DNA of 64,000 bases, from positions 1-64,000 of the forward strand of contig JAGZKI010000002.1 of the NCBI GenBank assembly GCA_018365265.1, written 5' to 3'. The notes below the pieces were generated by a model that was given only the letters and a program-made list of their open reading frames with translations, made no database searches and was not told the origin of the DNA. The stretch is from Streptococcus parasanguinis. GTDB taxonomy: Bacteria; Bacillota; Bacilli; Lactobacillales; Streptococcaceae. Made by a program: the position numbers and the translations under genes. This document shows positions 1 through 7,247 of this stretch, piece after piece; the stretch's first letter is position 1; the number at the start of each line of letters is the position of its first letter.

Positions 1-42
1 CTGATTTCATCAGCTTTTACAGCCCTACTCAACTGTGCGGAG

Positions 43-103
43 GTGGGACGACGAAATCGAATTCTAACGAATTACCGATTTCTGTCCCACTCTCTTTTTA
101 TTT
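43..103 (+). terminator. Long hairpin with T-rich tail
   Basis: A long stem is visible: GTGGGAC (43-49) pairs with GTCCCAC (84-90), GAAATCG (53-59) with CGATTTC (76-82) and AATTC (60-64) with GAATT (69-73). It is followed by a T-rich tract on the plus strand, so it can end a plus-strand transcript entering from outside the window. It lies convergent to argR. The GGGACAGAAA-type arm resembles the hairpin at 5437-5477, which suggests a recurrent terminator family. Positions 1-42 hold nothing I can assign. Confidence 0.7.
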
Positions 104-568
104 ACTAAAGAAGAAGGGTGGGGTGAATTCTTTTAATTTTTCAAAGCAATCCAAAGCTCCTTGGTTGTCTTCGCAGATGACTAAACAGACATCGTCTCCA
201 CAGATGGTGGCTACGATTTGATCCAGTTCCAGTGCATCTAAGATCGCACCAAAGGATTGGGCAAGGCCTGGAAGAGTTTTTACAACAACCTGGTTTTGAA
301 CGGGCCGCAACATGACTAAGGCATCTTCCATATACATCCGCAGGCGCTTTTCCCAACGGGAAGGAGCGATGGTGTTCATGGCATAGTAGGAACTATCCCC
401 CTCGTTAATTTTTACTAGATTCAAGGATTTGACATCCCGTGAAAGGGTGGACTGGGTAACGAGAACACCATTGGCTTCTAAGGCTTCCTGGAGTTCTTGT
501 TGGGTATGAATCCTACGCTCAGAAATGATCGAGCGGATCAAGCGATGGCGGCTTTCAATTTTATTCAT
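98..568 (-). CDS. argR: ArgR/AhrC-family arginine repressor
   Basis: A 156-residue regulator of arginine biosynthesis and catabolism, expected to bind ARG boxes as a hexamer with arginine as corepressor. The N-terminal winged helix contains the recognition segment with S43-R44-D45, and the C-terminal oligomerisation domain carries the arginine-contacting G124-D125-D126 motif. I start it at the ATG giving MNKIESRHR, preceded by GGAGTCTCTC; a longer in-frame reading runs back into queA and is unlikely. It begins 11 nt after queA stops, so the two are probably co-transcribed. Streptococci often carry two or three ArgR paralogues, and I cannot tell which one this is. Confidence 0.93.
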   Translation of the reverse strand: MNKIESRHRLIRSIISERRIHTQQELQEALEANGVLVTQSTLSRDVKSLNLVKINEGDSSYYAMNTIAPSRWEKRLRMYMEDALVMLRPVQNQVVVKTLPGLAQSFGAILDALELDQIVATICGDDVCLVICEDNQGALDCFEKLKEFTPPFFFSK

Positions 569-579
569 GAGAGACTCCT

Positions 580-1608
580 TTACTTGATGAACATAGCATC
601 CCCAAAGCTGAAGAAGCGGTAGCGTTCTTGAATCGCATGGTGGTAGGCTTCGAGGGTTAATTCGCGGCCAGCAAAGGCAGAAACCAACATGACCAGAGTT
701 GATTTTGGAAGGTGGAAGTTGGTTGAAAAGGCGTCGACGACTTTCCATTCATAACCTGGTTTGATAAAGATATTGGTCCAACCTGAATCGGCTTGGATGT
801 CTCCATCAAATTTATTGCCAATTGTTTCAAGGGTTCGAATAGAAGTCGTTCCAACAGCTACGATGCGTTTTCCTGCAGATTTTACCTGACGAAGGGTAGC
901 AGCAGCCTCTTCAGAAAGTTGGTAAAATTCAGAGTGCATCTCATGGTCTTCAAGATTGTCCACGGATACTGGACGGAAGGTTCCCAGGCCCACATGAAGG
1001 GTCAAATAGACCAGGTGAACCCCTTTTGCTTCAATCTTTTGGAGCAATTCTTTGGTGAAATGAAGACCTGCCGTTGGAGCTGCTGCAGAACCATTTTCTT
1101 TGGCGTAAACGGTTTGGTAGCGCTCGCGGTCAGCAAGTTTTTCGTGAATATAGGGAGGAAGTGGCATTTCACCAAGGCTTTCTAGAACTTCTAAAAAGAT
1201 CCCTTGGTAGTGGAAGCGAACGATACGGCCTCCGTGCTCTAATTCTTCCTCAACGGTTGCGGTCAAACGACCATCTCCGAAGCTGACTGTGGCCCCTACC
1301 TTTAAGCGTTTTGCAGGTTTTGCTAAGACTTCCCAACAGTCATCTTGCGTATTTTTAAGGAGAAGGAATTCGACGTGACCACCTGTTTCTAGTTTGACTC
1401 CATGAAGGCGGGCTGGTAGAACGCGCGTATTGTTCATGACAAGAGCATCTCCTGGCTCCAATTCATCCAAAATTGCATCAAAATGACGGTCTTGGAATTG
1501 CCCTGTTTTTCGATCGAGGATCAAGAGTTTAGAGGCATCTCGTTTTTCAAGAGGGGTTTGAGCAATCAGTTCTTCAGGCAAATCAAAGTCAAAGTCGTTA
1601 GTATTCAT
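580..1608 (-). CDS. queA: S-adenosylmethionine:tRNA ribosyltransferase-isomerase QueA
   Basis: A 342-residue full-length QueA. It transfers and isomerises the ribosyl group of S-adenosylmethionine onto 7-aminomethyl-7-deazaguanine at tRNA position 34, giving epoxyqueuosine in the queuosine pathway. Recognisable family segments are the N-terminal [19 protein letters not shown], the [10 protein letters not shown] stretch and the C-terminal [15 protein letters not shown] region. The ATG has a good ribosome site (AAGGAGCGCAA). It is followed closely by argR, a pairing with no obvious functional link. Confidence 0.97.
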   Translation of the reverse strand: MNTNDFDFDLPEELIAQTPLEKRDASKLLILDRKTGQFQDRHFDAILDELEPGDALVMNNTRVLPARLHGVKLETGGHVEFLLLKNTQDDCWEVLAKPAKRLKVGATVSFGDGRLTATVEEELEHGGRIVRFHYQGIFLEVLESLGEMPLPPYIHEKLADRERYQTVYAKENGSAAAPTAGLHFTKELLQKIEAKGVHLVYLTLHVGLGTFRPVSVDNLEDHEMHSEFYQLSEEAAATLRQVKSAGKRIVAVGTTSIRTLETIGNKFDGDIQADSGWTNIFIKPGYEWKVVDAFSTNFHLPKSTLVMLVSAFAGRELTLEAYHHAIQERYRFFSFGDAMFIK

Positions 1609-1619
1609 TTGCGCTCCTT

Positions 1620-1790
1620 TTATAATAAATTTGTGAGTAGATAGATGGTAGTCCCGACAGCTAAGAGCATCAGGCTGATTCCCATCAAAAAGATCAGGAC
1701 CTTGAGAATCTTTCTTTGATGAATCAAGAAAGATAAGAGAAAGACAAGGAGTCCGATCAAAAAAATGATGAATAATAGTGATACAATCAT
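1620..1790 (-). CDS. Small two-helix membrane protein, unknown function
   Basis: A 56-residue protein ([11 protein letters not shown]...) made of two hydrophobic helices separated by the basic stretch HQRKILK, so probably an integral membrane hairpin. I do not recognise the family. The start at 1790 is chosen because an extended -10 box (TGATATAAT) ends 7 nt before this ATG, which would make the mRNA leaderless. An alternative ATG at 1799 overlaps that box and has no ribosome site. It lies 11 bp upstream of queA on the same strand and could lead that operon. Confidence 0.6.
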   Translation of the reverse strand: MIVSLLFIIFLIGLLVFLLSFLIHQRKILKVLIFLMGISLMLLAVGTTIYLLTNLL

Positions 1791-1797
1791 ACCTTTC

Positions 1798-1806
1798 ATT
1801 ATATCA
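1798..1806 (-). promoter_or_regulatory. Extended -10 box of the small membrane gene
   Basis: The minus strand reads TGATATAAT, a TGn extended -10. The predicted transcription start falls on or next to the ATG at 1790. No convincing -35 hexamer is seen. Confidence 0.5.
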
Positions 1807-1856
1807 CGAATCGACTTGAAAAAGAAAAAAATGCCAGAAAAAGATAGCGGTTTCAC

Positions 1857-1885
1857 TTGACAAAAATTGGTCTATACCATATAAT
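1857..1885 (+). promoter_or_regulatory. nagB promoter
   Basis: A consensus TTGACA (1857-1862) and TATAAT (1880-1885) are separated by exactly 17 bp. The spacer contains the NagR-type operator annotated separately. Transcription should start near 1892, giving a 24-nt leader before nagB. Confidence 0.88.
1866..1880 (+). promoter_or_regulatory. NagR (dre-type) operator
   Basis: ATTGGTCTATACCAT is a near-perfect palindrome matching the GGTCTAGACC-type dre site bound by the GntR-family N-acetylglucosamine regulator NagR/YvoA. It fills the -35/-10 spacer, so a bound repressor would block RNA polymerase. This predicts derepression of nagB by amino sugars. Confidence 0.75.
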
Positions 1886-1915
1886 AAAAGCATAGAGAAA
1901 TAGGAGGTCTATCCA

Positions 1916-2623
1916 ATGAAAATTATTGAAGTAAAGGACCAAATTGAGGGTGGAAAAGTTGCCTTTGATATATTGAAAGAAACTTTAAAGGAAGGTGCTC
2001 AAACCTTAGGTCTTGCGACTGGAAGCAGTCCCCTTGAGTTTTATAAACAAATTCGTGAAAGTGATTTGGATCTGTCTAATCTAATCAGTGTGAACTTAGA
2101 TGAATACGTAGGGTTGACGGGAGATGATCCTCAATCTTATCGGTATTTCATGGAGAAAAACCTCTTTGATGCCAAACCATTCAAAGAAAGTTATCTCCCA
2201 TCAGGTGTAGAAGAATCTGCCGATCAAGAAGTGATCCGTTATAACAAAATACTCGAAGACCATCCAGTGGACCTTCAAATCTTGGGAATCGGACGCAATG
2301 GGCATATCGGTTTTAATGAGCCAGGGACATCCTTTAATAGTCAGACCCACTTAGTTCAGTTGGATGTCTCTACGATTGAAGCCAATTCTCGTTTCTTTGA
2401 TAAGATCGAAGATGTACCAACCCAAGCCATTTCGATGGGGATTGCCAATATCTTAGCAGCTAAATCAATTGTCTTGTTTGCCTATGGGGAATCGAAAGCC
2501 CAAGCAATCAAAGGTACAGTAGAGGGTGAAAGGACAGAAAAAGTGCCAGCTAGTGCCCTTCAAGGACATCCAAATGTGACCATTATTGCGGATAAGGAAG
2601 CTTTGAGCTTGTTAAGTCGATAA
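1916..2623 (+). CDS. nagB: Glucosamine-6-phosphate deaminase NagB
   Basis: A 235-residue enzyme that converts glucosamine-6-phosphate to fructose-6-phosphate plus ammonia, opposing GlmS and letting amino sugars enter glycolysis. The catalytic D62-E63 segment (LDEYVGL) and the active-site loop [14 protein letters not shown] (residues 124-137) are intact. It is the short allostery-lacking type usual in Gram-positives. A strong AGGAGG lies 8 nt before the ATG. It is monocistronic, with its own promoter, a NagR-type operator and a terminator. Confidence 0.97.
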   Translation: MKIIEVKDQIEGGKVAFDILKETLKEGAQTLGLATGSSPLEFYKQIRESDLDLSNLISVNLDEYVGLTGDDPQSYRYFMEKNLFDAKPFKESYLPSGVEESADQEVIRYNKILEDHPVDLQILGIGRNGHIGFNEPGTSFNSQTHLVQLDVSTIEANSRFFDKIEDVPTQAISMGIANILAAKSIVLFAYGESKAQAIKGTVEGERTEKVPASALQGHPNVTIIADKEALSLLSR

Positions 2624-2631
2624 AAAACAGG

Positions 2632-2669
2632 ACCTATCGCCGATTTATTCAGGCCAGATAGGTTTTTTT
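2632..2669 (+). terminator. nagB terminator
   Basis: ACCTATC (2632-2638) pairs with GATAGGT (2657-2663), with an inner GCC/GGC extension, and is followed by a run of seven T. Confidence 0.8.
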
Positions 2670-2683
2670 CTGCTTCAAAGTAT

Positions 2684-2691
2684 GGTACAAT
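2684..2691 (+). promoter_or_regulatory. Extended -10 box of the D,D-carboxypeptidase gene
   Basis: TGGTACAAT reads as an extended -10 with hexamer at 2686-2691, predicting a start near 2698. No good -35 is visible. The leader would then be about 114 nt and start right at the structured region. Confidence 0.55.
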
Positions 2692-2701
2692 ACAAGTAAT
2701 T

Positions 2702-2787
2702 ATCTGCTGTGATTAGCTCTTTTCATCTACTGGGAGACAAGAGGAAAGGGCATGAGGGCTAGAAGCTTGTTTTAGCCTCCAGCGGAT
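2702..2787 (+). ncRNA. Predicted three-way-junction leader RNA
   Basis: Three stems fit a closed junction. P1 pairs 2702-2709 with 2780-2787 (one G-U), P2 pairs CTCTTTTC (2717-2724) with 2743-2750, and P3 pairs 2754-2761 with TAGCCTC (2773-2779) with one bulged G. The CTTTTC of P2 is also complementary to GAAAAG (2803-2808) overlapping the ribosome site of the downstream gene, so alternative pairing could control translation. I do not recognise it as a known riboswitch class. Confidence 0.4.
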
Positions 2788-2811
2788 TAGTCTGTTATAA
2801 AGGAAAAGTCT

Positions 2812-4158
2812 ATGATAAAAAAATATTTGATCCATATTTGCCTCCTTCTGAGTCTTTTATGCCAGCCAATTCTAGCGAGTGCGGATGAATTGGTGGATAT
2901 GGCGCAAAAGATGTATCCAAATGACAATGTCCAAGCCATTAACCGTCCACATTCTTCGCTTATTATTGACGGAAATACGGGCAATGTTCTTTGGAAAGAC
3001 AATATCGATGAAGTCAGAGATCCTGCCAGCATGAGTAAGCTCATGACGCTCTATCTCTTGTTTGAAGATATGGCAAATGGCAAGATCAGTAAGGATACAG
3101 TGATCAAGGCGACCGCTTCAGACCAAGCGATCGGAAAGATCTATGAGATCTCCAACAATAATATTGTTGCTGGGGTAGACTACACAATTCCTGAGTTGAT
3201 TACCATGACAGTGGTTCCATCCTCAAATGTATCGACCCTCATGTTGGCCAATCTTATGTCCAACAATGATCCAGATGCCTTTATCGAGCGCATGAATGCC
3301 AAGGCTAAGGAATTAGGGATGACCAACACGGTCTGGAATAACCCGAGTGGGGCGGCCATCTCCACCTTGCAAGGCTACTATCAGGTAAACAATTATCCAA
3401 ACGATGCGGCCAATCAGACAACTGCGCGTGATTTAGGGATTTTGGTCTATCATTTTATCAATCAATACCCAGATATTTTAAACTATACCAATCAAGCACA
3501 AGTCACGGTCAAAAAAGGGACTCCATATGAGGAAACCTTTGATACCTACAATTATTCATTGCCAGGAGCCAAGTATGCCTTGAAAGGTGTGGATGGTTTA
3601 AAAACTGGTTCAAGTCCTCGTGGAGCTTTCAACTATATCGCGACCATCAAACGGGGCAATCAGCGCTTAATTGCTGTCATTATGGGCGTAGGAGATTGGG
3701 CAGACCAAGATGGGGAATATTACCGCCATCCGTTTGGCAATGCTTTGATCGAAAAAGCTTATAAAGATTTTGGCTATAAAAAATTGTTAGATGCAGGTGT
3801 CCAGAAGATTGACGGCAAGACCTATACACTCGAAAAGCCCTTCTATGCAACGGTCAAAAAAGGTGCTAAAGAACCGACCCTTGCGGTAAAAGATGGTTAT
3901 CTGACAGTAGATAATGATCTCTACACGTTGTCTGAAGGTATCCGAGATGATATGAAGGTGGAAGAAGGAGCCAAGCCAGAGCTTGTCAAAGAAACAGCAA
4001 GTGGGAAAAAGACAACGGCTAAGCACAGTAAATGGCTATCGCTAGATCACTTCCTGATCTTGATTCCCATTCTTATTCTTGTCATCATTCTCTCGATTGA
4101 AAAACAAAGTCGTGAGAGACGCAAAAAAGATGCTCAAAAGCGCTATAATAAAGAATAA
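2812..4158 (+). CDS. dacA: D-alanyl-D-alanine carboxypeptidase (PBP3/DacA type)
   Basis: A 448-residue class C-type low-molecular-weight penicillin-binding protein that trims the terminal D-Ala of peptidoglycan pentapeptides and so limits cross-linking. It has a signal peptide ending near residue 24, the active-site triad motifs S73-M-S-K76, S137-S-N139 and K264-T-G266, a C-terminal beta domain, and a C-terminal membrane anchor (LILIPILILVIIL) followed by basic residues. The enzyme is therefore exported and tethered. It is monocistronic, between its own leader and terminator. The ribosome site AAAGGAAAAG may be involved in leader folding. Confidence 0.95.
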   Translation: MIKKYLIHICLLLSLLCQPILASADELVDMAQKMYPNDNVQAINRPHSSLIIDGNTGNVLWKDNIDEVRDPASMSKLMTLYLLFEDMANGKISKDTVIKATASDQAIGKIYEISNNNIVAGVDYTIPELITMTVVPSSNVSTLMLANLMSNNDPDAFIERMNAKAKELGMTNTVWNNPSGAAISTLQGYYQVNNYPNDAANQTTARDLGILVYHFINQYPDILNYTNQAQVTVKKGTPYEETFDTYNYSLPGAKYALKGVDGLKTGSSPRGAFNYIATIKRGNQRLIAVIMGVGDWADQDGEYYRHPFGNALIEKAYKDFGYKKLLDAGVQKIDGKTYTLEKPFYATVKKGAKEPTLAVKDGYLTVDNDLYTLSEGIRDDMKVEEGAKPELVKETASGKKTTAKHSKWLSLDHFLILIPILILVIILSIEKQSRERRKKDAQKRYNKE

Positions 4159-4161
4159 AAT

Positions 4162-4190
4162 AAAACCTAACTGATTGTCAGTTGGGTTTT
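4162..4190 (+). terminator. dacA terminator
   Basis: AAACCTAACTGA pairs with TCAGTTGGGTTT (one G-U) around a TTG loop, with a short T tail. Confidence 0.8.
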
Positions 4191-4228
4191 GTCATTGTCT
4201 CATTCCGATATTTTTAGAAAGGATTCAT

Positions 4229-5401
4229 ATGAAAAAATTCCGAAATTCTTATGCAGCGTATATGCTGCTCTATAGTTTTTATTTTATGTCCACATCTCTC
4301 TTTACGACCCTCATTTCCGTCTATTTGATGGGAAAGCACTATAGTGCAACCCAAGTGTCGACCTTGGTATCGGTTGCTTTTTTCTTATCCATGGTAGCCC
4401 AACCCTTCTTTGGTTATATCAATGAGCGATTTGGAATCGTAAAAATGACGACCCTCAGTCTGAGTGTGATCATTGGTGGTGTCTTCGGTTTTCTTTGGGC
4501 CCCCAATCTCTTTTGGCTGACCGTTTTTTACGGAATTGTTCTAGTCTGTTTGAATGGGACAGCTCCCATGATGGAAGTTTTTGCAACGCAAAGTCCATAC
4601 GCTTTTGGGAAGATTCGCGTTTGGGGAACCATTGGCTACTCGGTCGGTGTTCAAATAGCCGGCTGGGTCTATCATCAGTTTAGCCCCCAAGCTGTCTATT
4701 ATACGGTTTTGATCACCATTGTACTCAGCATTTTCTGTCTAAGTGCCGTTCGGATGAAGACAAGAGAGAAAAAAGAAGAAAAGGTTAAAGAGCCAGTTTC
4801 TATTCGTCCCCTTCTTCACAATGGACCTTACCTCTTCTTTATCATTTTGATTGGCTTGGCTTCAGGGGTTGGAAATATTGGTCATACCTATATTCCTGAG
4901 CTACTCATGGATAGTGGTCTACCAGTTCATATTGCCTCAACAGTTGTGGCTATCTCCGTCGTAGTGGAAGCTCCCTTGATCTTTTTCTCTGATCGATTCA
5001 TGGACCACTGGCCTTTACGGGTTTTGATCGCTCTTCCAATCGGGATTATTTTTGCTCAATATGTTGTCTACGCTCTTCCAAGTCCTGTCTTCTTAAAAGT
5101 GCTTTTGACTCTTTTAGCCAAGCATACAACAGGGATGGTTTTGATTATGGTCTCCTTACGGTTTATTGCCCAACAGGTGAATGGCAAAGACTTGGTTCTT
5201 GCCATGGCTATTGTCCAAGGAGCTCGTTATTTAGGAACCATTCTTTTACAACCTCTCGCAGCCCTCTGTATTGAAAGAGGTGGTTACCAAGTCATGAGTT
5301 TCTTTTTAGCAGGGGTTGTAGGGATCGTCTTTTTGCTGAGCTTTGCCTTAAAAATGCCCCAAGGGAAGGCTCACGGCCTTTTTGGTGGCAAAGTAGACTA
5401 A
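4229..5401 (+). CDS. MFS transporter (MFS_1-like/LacY-type fold)
   Basis: A 390-residue polytopic membrane protein with about 12 hydrophobic helices and the usual central cytoplasmic loop rich in Lys/Glu (KTREKKEEKVKE). The sequence style resembles the MFS_1_like group that includes oligosaccharide:H+ symporters and the phenylpropionate-permease family; the substrate cannot be read from the sequence. The start is the ATG giving MKKFRNSYAAYM, preceded by AGAAAGGA. An upstream in-frame ATG at 4175 lies in the dacA terminator and is rejected. It appears monocistronic. Confidence 0.85.
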   Translation: MKKFRNSYAAYMLLYSFYFMSTSLFTTLISVYLMGKHYSATQVSTLVSVAFFLSMVAQPFFGYINERFGIVKMTTLSLSVIIGGVFGFLWAPNLFWLTVFYGIVLVCLNGTAPMMEVFATQSPYAFGKIRVWGTIGYSVGVQIAGWVYHQFSPQAVYYTVLITIVLSIFCLSAVRMKTREKKEEKVKEPVSIRPLLHNGPYLFFIILIGLASGVGNIGHTYIPELLMDSGLPVHIASTVVAISVVVEAPLIFFSDRFMDHWPLRVLIALPIGIIFAQYVVYALPSPVFLKVLLTLLAKHTTGMVLIMVSLRFIAQQVNGKDLVLAMAIVQGARYLGTILLQPLAALCIERGGYQVMSFFLAGVVGIVFLLSFALKMPQGKAHGLFGGKVD

Positions 5402-5436
5402 TGAAATTGTTACAATTGTATGACTAATCATCGAGG

Positions 5437-5482
5437 AGTTGGACAGAAACACTGATTTCACAGTGTTTTGTCCAACTTTTTT
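5437..5482 (+). terminator. Strong terminator after the MFS gene
   Basis: AGTTGGACA and AAACACTG (5437-5454) pair with CAGTGTTTTGTCCAACT (5461-5477), followed by T residues. It shares the GGACAGAAA arm with the hairpin at 43-90. Confidence 0.85.
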
Positions 5483-5507
5483 GCTAATATTAAGAACTAG
5501 TGATTAA

Positions 5508-5537
5508 TTTGACGGTCAAAGTATTCGATGGTAGAAT
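5508..5537 (+). promoter_or_regulatory. Promoter of the lipoprotein gene with palindrome at -35
   Basis: TTGACG (5509-5514), a 17-bp spacer and extended TGG-TAGAAT (-10 at 5532-5537) form a strong promoter. The -35 lies inside the perfect 13-bp palindrome TTTGACGGTCAAA (5508-5520), a possible repressor operator. It is not the direct-repeat arrangement of CtsR. Confidence 0.7.
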
Positions 5538-5568
5538 GAGGTAAAATAAATATAAAGGAGACCATTTT

Positions 5569-6150
5569 ATGAAAAAAATGATCTTATCGACAGCTGCTCT
5601 TTTGACGATCTTTTCCCTAGCTGCTTGTTCAAACAAACAAGACACAAAGAAGGAAACTTCAAACAGTCAATCAACGACTAAAGTGACGAGCAAATCTGCC
5701 AACACTTCAAAAAGTAAGGATAATTCAACAGATTCAGAAGATACGTCATCTTCTAGCCTCTTAACAGATGCTGAAATCAACAAGGCTAAGACAGTTGGAG
5801 ACTTCAAAAAGTTGTTTGCAAAATTAATAGATCAATCTGTTTCTATTACTGAAGAAGCAGGCACTTCTGTGACAGGTTCTGCAAAAGAACAATACGATGC
5901 AATGATTAGTACCTTAAAGCAAGGATTAGAAAACCAAAAAGATATCTTTAATGAAGGCTTGGAAAGCATCGGTTCAGATAGTACAGTCGTTCCTAAAGAA
6001 GACCGTGAAGCTTTGATCGAAATCTTGAAAGATGCTCGTGAAGAGTTGGAAAGTACTCGTAAAGAAATGAAAGATATGCAGAAAGAATTGAGTAAATCTC
6101 CTGTTGCTGATGATTCTAGTGATGATTCAGATTCAGATTCTGAAGAATAA
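5569..6150 (+). CDS. Lipoprotein of unknown function
   Basis: A 193-residue predicted lipoprotein: a signal peptide with lipobox LAAC, lipidated Cys20, then a 40-residue Ser/Thr/Lys/Asp-rich low-complexity linker, a helical globular core (about residues 65-175) rich in Glu/Lys, and a highly acidic tail of Asp/Ser repeats. I recognise no enzymatic motif. It should be exported and anchored to the outer face of the membrane. It sits alone between a strong promoter and a terminator, upstream of coiA. Confidence 0.8.
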   Translation: MKKMILSTAALLTIFSLAACSNKQDTKKETSNSQSTTKVTSKSANTSKSKDNSTDSEDTSSSSLLTDAEINKAKTVGDFKKLFAKLIDQSVSITEEAGTSVTGSAKEQYDAMISTLKQGLENQKDIFNEGLESIGSDSTVVPKEDREALIEILKDAREELESTRKEMKDMQKELSKSPVADDSSDDSDSDSEE

Positions 6151-6158
6151 AAGGAAGA

Positions 6159-6199
6159 AAAGGTTGGAATTTCCAGCCTTTTTCCTATTTTTTTTTCGA
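6159..6199 (+). terminator. Lipoprotein gene terminator
   Basis: AAAGGTTGGA (6159-6168) pairs with TCCAGCCTTT (6172-6181), followed by a long T-rich stretch that also forms the T-rich region before the coiA cin-box candidate. Confidence 0.8.
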
Positions 6200-6202
6200 A
6201 TG
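6195..6202 (+). promoter_or_regulatory. Candidate competence cin-box before coiA
   Basis: TTCGAATG matches 6 of 8 bases of the SigX/ComX box TACGAATA, and is preceded by a T run and located 22 nt before the coiA ATG. That position suits a late-competence promoter, but the match is imperfect. Confidence 0.45.
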
Positions 6203-6224
6203 ATATAGATGAGGAGGTGGGCCT

Positions 6225-7175
6225 ATGTTTATTGCCATGGATAACAATCAAAAGCGGTGGAACTGTATGGAAGAGATCCCAGCTGTGACAGAAGGGCCCT
6301 TCTATTGTCTAGCATGTCATAGTCCAGTGCGTCTAAAAAATGGCACGGTAATGCGGGCTCATTTTGCTCATGTAGAATTACAGCATTGTCCCTATCATCA
6401 CGAAGCGGAGAGTTTTGAACATCTGGAATTGAAAGCCAGTCTTTATGACTGGGCCTCTAAGGAGTCTAATACAGAAGTAGAAAGTTATTTAGCAGATTTT
6501 CAACAAATTGCCGATCTTTTGGTAGTAGACAAGAACTTAGCTTTGGAAGTGCAGTGTAGCTCCCTATCTTTAGAACGTTTGAAGGAGAGAAGCGATGCTT
6601 ATCGATCCCATGGTTACCAGGTCTATTGGTTACTTGGTAAAAAGTTGTGGCTCAAGGAAAGACTGACAAAGCTACAGGCTGGTTTTCTTTATTTTAGTCA
6701 GAATCGCGGGTTCCATCTTTGGGAATTGGATCTGACAAAGAAAGAGCTACGCTTGCAATACCTCATCCATGAGGATTTACGAGGGCGATTGCATTATCAA
6801 ACAGAAATTTTCCCTTTTGGTCAAAGGTCTTTACTGGAAGTTTTACGGACCCCTTATCTTTCGCAACCCATGCAGCAAATGGCAGTCGAGCTTGATCGTA
6901 CATTTTTAACCTATATACAGCAGCAACTCTTTTATCGTCATCCAAAGTGGCTGAAGCTTCAGGAAGAACTCTATTTGCAGGGAAACCATCTGATGGAACT
7001 GGGGCTGGATTTCTTTTATCCTCTTTGTCGTCCGATCCTTTCACAGAACTTGCTCCAAATTAAAGAGGATGTAGAAGGTTACTACCAGCAATTTATGACC
7101 TATTATCAGTCGCAAGGGATCCAACCCGTTCAGATCCTTTATCCCCCACGTTTTTATGCTCAACAGAAAAGCTAA
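6225..7175 (+). CDS. coiA: Competence protein CoiA
   Basis: A 316-residue late-competence protein needed for recombination of incoming single-stranded DNA during transformation. The N-terminal zinc-binding element contains C28-x2-C31 and H46/H49. The central PD-(D/E)xK-like nuclease core shows D97 in ADLLVV and E108-V-Q110 in LALEVQCSS. The C-terminal third is poorly conserved in the family. The ATG follows GAGGAGGTGGG. It is followed by pepF, the usual streptococcal neighbour. Confidence 0.93.
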   Translation: MFIAMDNNQKRWNCMEEIPAVTEGPFYCLACHSPVRLKNGTVMRAHFAHVELQHCPYHHEAESFEHLELKASLYDWASKESNTEVESYLADFQQIADLLVVDKNLALEVQCSSLSLERLKERSDAYRSHGYQVYWLLGKKLWLKERLTKLQAGFLYFSQNRGFHLWELDLTKKELRLQYLIHEDLRGRLHYQTEIFPFGQRSLLEVLRTPYLSQPMQQMAVELDRTFLTYIQQQLFYRHPKWLKLQEELYLQGNHLMELGLDFFYPLCRPILSQNLLQIKEDVEGYYQQFMTYYQSQGIQPVQILYPPRFYAQQKS

Positions 7176-7214
7176 CTTTCTAAGATAGAAAACCTCCCGA
7201 AATGTTCATTTTTA

Positions 7215-7223
7215 TGCTAAAAT
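7215..7223 (+). promoter_or_regulatory. Extended -10 box before pepF
   Basis: TGCTAAAAT is a TGn-extended -10, with hexamer at 7218-7223. It lies between coiA and pepF, so pepF need not depend on competence transcription. Confidence 0.6.
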
Positions 7224-7247
7224 AGTACCATTGGAGGATTAATCGAA

